DNA of 64,000 bases from contig CAVSQM010000012.1 in NCBI GenBank assembly GCA_963730115.1, positions 930,001 to 994,000 on the forward strand, read 5' to 3'. The notes under the pieces were generated by a model. It was not told the DNA's origin. It worked only from the letters and a program-made list of their open reading frames with translations, and searched no databases. Source of the stretch: DASQFQ01 sp963730115. Lineage in GTDB: Bacteria > Actinomycetota > Thermoleophilia > Solirubrobacterales > Solirubrobacteraceae. The translations under genes were made by a program, and so were the position numbers. Positions within the stretch are counted from its first letter, which is position 1; each line of letters opens with the position of its first letter. Positions 59,228 to 64,000 of this stretch are shown here, one piece after another.

Positions 59228-59791
59228 TCATGCGTAGTACAGGCCGACCACCCCGTTCGAGTAGGCCGTGGCGCTCTCCAGCTCGAGCTCGCGCTTGCCG
59301 TCGATCTCGCCGAACCAGCTGGCCCCCGGCGACACGACGGGGTAGACGAAGAGGTGGTAGCGGTCGACGACGCCGAGCCGGATCAGCGTGCGCGCGAGCT
59401 GCGCGCCGCCCGACAGATGGATGTCCCCGCCCGGACGTGCCTTCAGCGCCTCGACGAACGCGACGATCGCGTCGTCGCCGTCGACCGGCACGAGCTCCAC
59501 GTTGCTCCACTCGAGCTCCTCGCTCGAGCTGGTGAAGACGTACTTCTTGTAGGTGTTCATCTTGCGGGCCATGCTGCGGCTGATCGCCGAGCCGTCCTCG
59601 TCCGTCTCGGCGCCCGGCCAGTACTCGGCCATCTCGAGCGCGGTCGTCCGCCCGACCAGGACGGTGTCGAAGCTCTCATAGACCCGGTCGATCTCCGCGT
59701 AGAGGTCGTCGGGGATGCCGGTGACCCAGGCGTCGGGGTCGTCGAGCCGGCCGTTCAAGGTGGTCATCATCGCCATCACGAGTTGTCTCAT
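59228..59791 (-). CDS. RibD-C-terminal/dihydrofolate reductase-like protein
   Basis: A 187-residue protein of the YwjB/RibD reductase type: MTTLNGRLDDPDAWV, FDTVLVGRTTALEMAEYWP, and DIHLSGGAQLARTLIRLGVVDRYHLFVYP. It should bind NADPH; the substrate is unknown and may be a pyrimidine or pterin. An upstream in-frame start at 59827 exists, but ATG 59791 matches the family start. It is divergent from the LysR-type gene and could be its target. Confidence 0.85.
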   Translation of the reverse strand: MRQLVMAMMTTLNGRLDDPDAWVTGIPDDLYAEIDRVYESFDTVLVGRTTALEMAEYWPGAETDEDGSAISRSMARKMNTYKKYVFTSSSEELEWSNVELVPVDGDDAIVAFVEALKARPGGDIHLSGGAQLARTLIRLGVVDRYHLFVYPVVSPGASWFGEIDGKRELELESATAYSNGVVGLYYA

Positions 59792-59866
59792 GGCCTGAAA
59801 CGTGCCAGCCGCCCGGCGCCCGATCAACGGCCGATCCTCGATCGCATCGAGTAGCCTCGCTCATCG

Positions 59867-60772
59867 ATGTGGGAGACGATCGAGCTCCGCGAGATCCGGG
59901 TCTTCCTCGCGCTCGCCGACGAGCTCCACTTCGGCCGGGCCGCGGAGCGGCTCGGGGTCACGCAGTCACGCGTGAGCCAGAGCCTGCGCACGCTCGAGCA
60001 CAAGCTCGGTGTGCGCCTCGTCCACCGCACGAGCCGGCGCGTGGCGCTGACGGCGGCGGGCGAGCGCTTCCTCGCCGAGCTCGCCCCCGCCCACGAGCGC
60101 CTCGTCGCCGTCCTCCAGGGCGCCACGCACGCGGCGACGCTCCGCATCGGCCTCCTCACCAGCATCACCGCCGGCCCGGGGTTGATCGAGCTGATCGCCG
60201 CGTTCGAGGAGCGCCACCCGGGCTGCGGCGTCGAGGTCAAGGAGCTGCCGCTGTCAGACCGCTTCGAGCCGCTGCGCCGGGGCGAGGTGGACCTCATGGC
60301 GGGCTGGCTCCCGGCCGACGAGCCGGACCTCGTGATCGGGCCCACGCTCGCGCACGAGGCGTGGATGCTCGCGGTCGCCGCCGACCATCCGCTGAGCGGG
60401 CGCGCCGAGGTCACCACCGACGACATCGCCGACTACGAGGTCTCCGACGTCCGAGGGATGGTGCCCGCCGAGCTCGTCGGCGTGATCGTCCCCGAGCGGG
60501 CGGCGTCCGGCCGGCCGATGAAGCGCCGGCGGCTCAAGCACCACGACTGGAGCGAGCTGACCACGATGATCGCCCGCGGCAGGCTCGTGCACCCGACGAC
60601 GGCCTCGATCGCCGCCCAGTTCGCGCAGCCGGGCATCCGCTGCGTGCCGATCACCGACCTGCAAGCGTGGCCGAGCGCGCTCGTCTGGCGCCGAGGTGAC
60701 CGCAGCCCGTGGCTGCGGGCGTTCGCCCAGGTCGCCGAGGAGATCCTCGGCGACCCAGGCCGAACCGCCTAG
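59867..60772 (+). CDS. LysR-family transcriptional regulator
   Basis: A 301-residue LysR regulator. The N-terminal helix-turn-helix (about 3-62) is LREIRVFLALADELHFGRAA then LGVTQSRVSQSLRTLEHKLG; residues 90-300 form the effector-binding domain. TAGCCT stands 9 nt before ATG 59867. It is divergent from the reductase-like gene at 59228, its most likely target. The ligand is unknown. Confidence 0.92.
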   Translation: MWETIELREIRVFLALADELHFGRAAERLGVTQSRVSQSLRTLEHKLGVRLVHRTSRRVALTAAGERFLAELAPAHERLVAVLQGATHAATLRIGLLTSITAGPGLIELIAAFEERHPGCGVEVKELPLSDRFEPLRRGEVDLMAGWLPADEPDLVIGPTLAHEAWMLAVAADHPLSGRAEVTTDDIADYEVSDVRGMVPAELVGVIVPERAASGRPMKRRRLKHHDWSELTTMIARGRLVHPTTASIAAQFAQPGIRCVPITDLQAWPSALVWRRGDRSPWLRAFAQVAEEILGDPGRTA

Positions 60773-61938
60773 ACCCGCTGGATCAGCGTGCCGGTGCCGA
60801 GGCCGCCGCCGCAGCACATCGTCACGAGCCCGGTCTCCTTGTCGGAGCGCTCGAGCTCGTGCAGCAGCGTGGTCAGCAGCCGCGCGCCGGTCGAGCCGAG
60901 CGGGTGGCCGAGCGCCATCGCGCCGCCGTTGACGTTCACGCGGTCCATGTCCGGCTCGAGCTCGCGCTTCCACGCGGCGACGACGGGAGCGAACGCCTCG
61001 TTGATCTCCACGAGGTCGATGTCGTTCATCGTCATCCCGTTGCGCTCCAGCAGCTTCTTGGTCGCCGGGATCGGGCCGGTGAGCATGATCACGGGGTCGA
61101 CGCCGACCGTGGTCTGGTCGACGATCTTCGCCCGCGGCGTCAGCCCCAGCTCCTTGGCCTTGTCGGCCGACATCAGCAGCACCGCGGCCGCGCCGTCGGA
61201 GATCTGCGACGAGTTGCCCGCCGTGATCTTGCCGTCCGGCTTGAACGCCGGCTTGAGCTGCGAGAGCTTCTCGAGATCCGTCTCGGGGCGGATGCCCTGG
61301 TCGGCGACGTAGGTGTCGCCGTTGACGCGGAACGGGATCGTCTCGCGCTCGAAGCGCCCCTCCTCGGTCGCCTGGGCGGCGAGCCGGTGGGAGCGGACCG
61401 CGAGCTCGTCGAGCTCGGAGCGGGGGATCTCCCACTGGTCGGCGATCATCTCCGCCGACAGGCCCTGCGGGATCAGGTTGTACTTCTCCATCAGCTCGGG
61501 CGGCCACGGCGAGCCGACGTCGTCGACCCACTTGAAGCCGACGCCCATGGGGATGTGGCCCATGTGCTCGACGCCGCTGCCGATCACGGCGTCGTGCACG
61601 CCGGCCGCGATCAGCGCCGCGCCGAAGTTGTAGGCCTGCTGCGCCGAGCCGCACTGGCGGTCGACGGTGCTGGCGGGCGTCTCGATCGGCAGCCCTGCCT
61701 GCAGCCAGGCGTTGCGGCCGACGTTGAACATCTGCTCGCCGTACTGCTGGACGCAGCCGGTGACCACGTCCTCGACCGCTGAGGGCTCGATGCCCGCGCG
61801 CTCGATGACCTCGGTGAAGCACTTGCCCAACAGCTCGTTGGGGTGCGTGTCCTTGTAGTAGCCCTTCTCGGGGTGGCCGCGCCCGATGGGCGTGCGGACC
61901 GCCTCGACGATGACGACGTCGCGACCGGTGAATGACAT
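60769..61938 (-). CDS. Thiolase (acetyl-CoA acetyltransferase family)
   Basis: A 389-residue thiolase with the catalytic Cys in VDRQCGSAQQAYNFG, the second His in GHPLGSTGARLLTTLL and the second Cys in MCCGGGLGTG. It makes or cleaves 3-ketoacyl-CoA. Together with the divergent 3-hydroxyacyl-CoA dehydrogenase it forms half of a beta-oxidation or butyrate-type path. ATG 61938 stands 7 nt after TAGACT, a leaderless arrangement sharing its -10 with the divergent gene. Confidence 0.95.
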   Translation of the reverse strand: MSFTGRDVVIVEAVRTPIGRGHPEKGYYKDTHPNELLGKCFTEVIERAGIEPSAVEDVVTGCVQQYGEQMFNVGRNAWLQAGLPIETPASTVDRQCGSAQQAYNFGAALIAAGVHDAVIGSGVEHMGHIPMGVGFKWVDDVGSPWPPELMEKYNLIPQGLSAEMIADQWEIPRSELDELAVRSHRLAAQATEEGRFERETIPFRVNGDTYVADQGIRPETDLEKLSQLKPAFKPDGKITAGNSSQISDGAAAVLLMSADKAKELGLTPRAKIVDQTTVGVDPVIMLTGPIPATKKLLERNGMTMNDIDLVEINEAFAPVVAAWKRELEPDMDRVNVNGGAMALGHPLGSTGARLLTTLLHELERSDKETGLVTMCCGGGLGTGTLIQRV

Positions 61939-61944
61939 GCGGAT

Positions 61945-61951
61945 TAGTCTA
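61945..61951. promoter_or_regulatory. Symmetrical -10 box shared by thiolase and dehydrogenase genes
   Basis: TAGTCTA. On the plus strand TAGTCT (61945-61950) stands 8 nt before the TTG at 61959; on the minus strand TAGACT (61951-61946) stands 7 nt before the thiolase ATG at 61938. Confidence 0.6.
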
Positions 61952-61958
61952 CGCGCGG

Positions 61959-62759
61959 TTGACTGGCGAGTCAGCCAATACCCAGCATCCGCTCCCCGAG
62001 CGGCTCGGGATCGTCGGCAGTGGGACGATTGCGCGCGGCCTGGCGGCCCTCGCGGCGCGCCACGGGCCCGTGATCCTGTGCGCGCGCTCGGAGCGCAGCG
62101 CGGAATCCGCGCGCGGGTGGCTCGACACCGAGGCGGTCGAGGTCACCTGCGAGCGCGAGGCGCTCGCGCAGACGACCTACGTGATCGAGGCGATCGTCGA
62201 GGAGCACGCCGCGAAGGCAGCGCTGTTCGGCGAGCTGGGCGAGATCCTCGGCCCCGACGCGATCCTCGCCACCACCACCTCCTCGCTCTCCGCCGCGCAG
62301 CTCGGCGCCGACAGCGGCCGCCCCGAGCGCTTCGCCGCGCTGCACGTCTTCAACCCCGTCACGAAGATGGCGCTGGTCGAGCTCGCGTTCCCCGAGCAGG
62401 CCACGCAGGAGACGCGGGAGCGCAGCCGGGCGCTGTGCGCGGCGCTCGGCAAGACCGCCGTCGACGTGGCCGACACGCCCGGCTTCGTGGTCAACCGCCT
62501 GCTCTTCCCCTACCTGTTCGACGCCGTCGAGCTGCTCGAGCGCACGGGCATGGACGCGCAGGCGGTCGACACGTGCATGAAGCTCGGTGCCGGCCACCCG
62601 CTCGGGCCGCTGGCGCTGCTCGACCTCGTCGGGCTCGACGTCTCCAAGGCGATCGGCGAGACGATCGGGGCGAAGATCCCCGCGCGCATCGAGACGCTGA
62701 TCGCCGAGGGCGCGCTCGGTCGCAAGAGCGGCCGCGGGTTCCATACGTACGAAACCTGA
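61959..62759 (+). CDS. 3-hydroxyacyl-CoA dehydrogenase family protein
   Basis: A 266-residue enzyme with LGIVGSGTIARGLAALAARH as the NAD-binding loop, the catalytic His in LHVFNPVTKMALVE, and GFVVNRLLFPYLFDAVELLE. It oxidises 3-hydroxyacyl-CoA or reduces acetoacetyl-CoA. TTG 61959 is preferred over the upstream ATG (61932), which would overlap the opposite gene and its -10. An inverted repeat TGACT-N4-AGTCA covers the start and could be a repressor site. A perfect 12-bp hairpin follows 90 bp after the stop. Confidence 0.87.
   Translation: MTGESANTQHPLPERLGIVGSGTIARGLAALAARHGPVILCARSERSAESARGWLDTEAVEVTCEREALAQTTYVIEAIVEEHAAKAALFGELGEILGPDAILATTTSSLSAAQLGADSGRPERFAALHVFNPVTKMALVELAFPEQATQETRERSRALCAALGKTAVDVADTPGFVVNRLLFPYLFDAVELLERTGMDAQAVDTCMKLGAGHPLGPLALLDLVGLDVSKAIGETIGAKIPARIETLIAEGALGRKSGRGFHTYET
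61960..61973. promoter_or_regulatory. Inverted-repeat operator over the dehydrogenase start
   Basis: TGACT-GGCG-AGTCA, arms of 5 bp and a 4-bp spacer. It lies about 10 bp from the shared -10 box. TetR-type regulators of fatty-acid genes in actinobacteria use similar TGAC/GTCA half-sites. Confidence 0.45.
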
Positions 62760-62768
62760 AGCAATCCT

Positions 62769-62825
62769 TTAGCGACCGTTGAAGTCGGGAGTGGAGACTT
62801 CCGGGTGCGACGAACTGACCCTCAT
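62769..62825 (-). CDS. Possible 18-residue microprotein
   Basis: A frame of 18 codons (Met-Arg-Val-Ser-Ser-Ser-His-Pro-Glu-Val-...-Asn-Gly-Arg) preceded by a strong GGAGGAGGGG site 5 nt before the ATG. The signal is unusually good for this genome, but the frame is very short and also part of a longer open frame. Function unknown. Confidence 0.25.
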   Translation of the reverse strand: MRVSSSHPEVSTPDFNGR

Positions 62826-62850
62826 CGCAACCCCTCCTCCAGAAACACTT

Positions 62851-62894
62851 CGCGGCCGGCTCGCTCCCCTGAGCCGGCCGCGTTGTGTTCTCTC
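62851..62894 (+). terminator. Terminator after the dehydrogenase gene
   Basis: CGCGGCCGGCTC (62851-62862) pairs with its complement (62871-62882) around an 8-nt loop, and TTGTGTTCTCTC follows, giving a T-rich tail. Confidence 0.65.
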
Positions 62895-63019
62895 GGTAGA
62901 TCCTCCCCAGGATCTCCCTCTCTCCTCCTCAACCGCCGAAGCGGCCAGGTGGGTTGCGGAGAACGTAGCGCCCGGGACGCGCTTGTGCAATACCGCACGG
63001 AGTTTCGATTCGAAACTGT

Positions 63020-63052
63020 GCGGCTTCGCGGGGTTGGCTTTTGCGAAGCCGC
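63020..63052 (-). terminator. Terminator after the CorC/HlyC-type gene
   Basis: GCGGCTTCGC and GCGAAGCCGC pair around a 13-nt loop, starting 3 nt after the stop on the minus strand. It can also act on the plus strand, where the loop ends in TTTT. Confidence 0.55.
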
Positions 63053-63054
63053 CG

Positions 63055-64000
63055 TCACACAACTCTGCGCTCGCGGATCCGCACCGCCTCGATGCGGTTC
63101 TCGCGCACGGACTCGACCCGGATCGAGTAGCCGTTGGAGCTGACCGTGTCGCCGCGCTTCGGCAGCCGGCCGAGCTCGCCGAACACGTAGCCGCCGATCG
63201 AGTTGTAGGCGTCGGTGTCGACCGGCAGCTCGAGCCCGTAGTCCTGGAGGTCGGTGATCGCCACGTGGCCGCGCACGAACCAGTCGCCGTTGGCGAGCTT
63301 GCGGATCGCGCCGCCGAGCGGGTCGGTCTCGTCGTCGATCTCGCCGACGACCTCCTCGATGATGTCCTCGACGGTGACGATGCCGGCGGTGCGGCCGTAC
63401 TCGTCGATCACCACCGCGAGCGACGACCGCTGGCGCTGGAGGTCGGCCAGCAGGTCGTCGAGCGGCTTCGTCTCCGGCACGATCGGCGCCTCGCGCACGA
63501 GCTCCTGGAGGCCGGCGTCGGGCCCCTCGGCGAGCAGCTTCTGGGCGAGCGCGTTGGCGTGCACGATGCCCTTGACGCGGTCGGGGTTGTGCTCCTCGGT
63601 GACGACCATGCGCGTGTGGCCGGAGGCGATGCAGCGGCGCAGCGCGGTCTCGACGTCCTCGTCGACGTCGACGGTCACCACCGCCGGCGCCGGCGTCATG
63701 ACCTGGCGCGCCTGCTGCTCGTGGAGGTGGAAGACGCCGGTCAGCATCCCCGCCTCGCCGGGGTCGAGCTTGCCACCGGTCATCGACTGCTGGATGAGCA
63801 TCTTGATCTCCTCCGGCGTCTCCCCCTCCTCGAAGGAGTCGGTGCGGATGCCGACGACGCGCAGGATCGCGTTCGACGCCGTGTTGAGGATCGCGATGAA
63901 CGGGTGGAACGCCTTGGTGAAGAGGAAGAGCGGTCGCGCCACGAGGCGGGCGACCGGCTCGGACTTCTGGATCGCGTAGATCTTCGGGACCTGCTCGCCG
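63055..64000 (-). CDS. CorC/HlyC-type CBS-pair protein, C-terminal part (5' end outside window)
   Basis: The frame runs through the window edge; the N-terminal membrane domain (CNNM) is largely missing. Visible are the end of the membrane domain (QVPKIYAIQKSEPVARLVAR), a CBS pair (about the middle 130 residues; MTPAPAVVTVDVDEDVETAL, then VIDEYGRTAGIVTVEDIIEE) and a CorC/HlyC domain at the C terminus (GDWFVRGHVAITDL). Such proteins export or sense Mg/Co ions. The internal ATG at 63942 is probably not the real start. Confidence 0.9.
   Translation of the reverse strand, partial: GEQVPKIYAIQKSEPVARLVARPLFLFTKAFHPFIAILNTASNAILRVVGIRTDSFEEGETPEEIKMLIQQSMTGGKLDPGEAGMLTGVFHLHEQQARQVMTPAPAVVTVDVDEDVETALRRCIASGHTRMVVTEEHNPDRVKGIVHANALAQKLLAEGPDAGLQELVREAPIVPETKPLDDLLADLQRQRSSLAVVIDEYGRTAGIVTVEDIIEEVVGEIDDETDPLGGAIRKLANGDWFVRGHVAITDLQDYGLELPVDTDAYNSIGGYVFGELGRLPKRGDTVSSNGYSIRVESVRENRIEAVRIRERRVV

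Larger units (their letters stand above)
62760..63054. other. Noncoding interval with several hairpins and one tiny frame
   Basis: Between the convergent dehydrogenase and HlyC-type genes (295 bp). It holds a GAAGTC/GACTTC hairpin (about 62779-62800), a strong 12-bp hairpin (62851-62882), GATCCT/AGGATC (about 62898-62913), a GTTTCG/CGAAAC hairpin (about 62993-63023) and a 10-bp hairpin next to the HlyC-type stop. A tiny 18-codon frame is on the minus strand at 62769-62825. No larger gene is supported. Confidence 0.5.

Noticed and set aside
60920..60945. Similarity between the arm of the 34-kb palindrome (AACGTCAACGGCGGC) and the thiolase gene
   Set aside because: In the thiolase gene the bases encode the conserved Asn-Val-Asn-Gly-Gly, so the match is best explained by coding constraint.
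1..64000. CRISPR arrays, tRNA or rRNA genes, prophage or intact insertion sequences
   Set aside because: No regularly spaced repeats, cloverleaf-compatible sequences, rRNA-like stretches, integrase, transposase or phage structural proteins were seen.

Overview
The window is a very GC-rich chromosomal segment from an actinobacterium, most likely class Thermoleophilia, order Solirubrobacterales. This assignment is inferred from base composition, leaderless gene starts, SigB/SigF-type sigma factors, the PspA-PspAA/PspAB-HtpX set, a MarP-like protease and an ANTAR regulator; no rRNA or other taxonomic marker is present. About 68 protein genes fill nearly all of the sequence. I see no tRNA, rRNA, CRISPR array, prophage or intact insertion sequence. 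The two outermost genes are cut by the window ends.

Layout. (1) 1-11.8 kb is a general-stress and signalling block: Crp-like regulator, ferritin-like protein, PAS-GAF-PP2C phosphatase (RsbU type), CsbD, two SigB/SigF-family sigma factors, RsbW-like kinase with a degenerate partner, STAS antagonist (RsbV type), PfpI/DJ-1 protein, ParB-like protein, cupin and an ANTAR regulator. Several genes here have GTTT-like boxes exactly 16 nt upstream of GGGTA-like boxes, as expected for SigB/SigF promoters. (2) 11.8-15 kb: BrkB-type membrane protein, ROK regulator, secreted zinc metallopeptidase. (3) 15.1-21.5 kb: AddA- and AddB-like helicase-nuclease genes, each with one frame break. (4) 21.7-34 kb: MocR regulator and EamA transporter, a secreted-protein gene with three frame breaks, type IA topoisomerase, MarP-like protease, penicillin-binding protein, SRPBCC protein, FHA protein, ParA-like ATPase, L,D-transpeptidase. 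(5) 34.2-38.6 kb: the lysA-hom-thrC-thrB operon. (6) 38.6-43.5 kb: hydrolase, proline-racemase-family enzyme with an ornithine-cyclodeaminase-family reductase, lgt, and an M23 peptidase. (7) 43.6-50.6 kb: PYROXD2-like oxidoreductase, htpX-pspAB facing pspAA-pspA, thioesterase, dicarboxylate symporter, NlpC/P60 hydrolase. (8) 50.9-64 kb: CWB2 lipoprotein, methyltransferase, xseAB, AlkZ-like protein, a pair of P-loop ATPases, FHA protein, Bax-inhibitor-1 protein, RibD-like reductase, LysR regulator, thiolase, 3-hydroxyacyl-CoA dehydrogenase, and a truncated CorC/HlyC-type protein.

Regulation is the most informative part. Two c-di-AMP (ydaO/yuaA class) riboswitches sit upstream of the two cell-wall hydrolase genes (M23 and NlpC/P60). 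Many genes have a TAnnnT hexamer 5-10 nt before an ATG, GTG or TTG, indicating leaderless mRNAs. In two places one symmetrical -10 box appears to serve divergent genes. A 151-nt near-perfect palindrome (34051-34201) and a perfect 30-bp palindrome (14081-14110) lie between genes and are unexplained. Six single-base frame breaks in four genes point to either gene decay or residual assembly indels.
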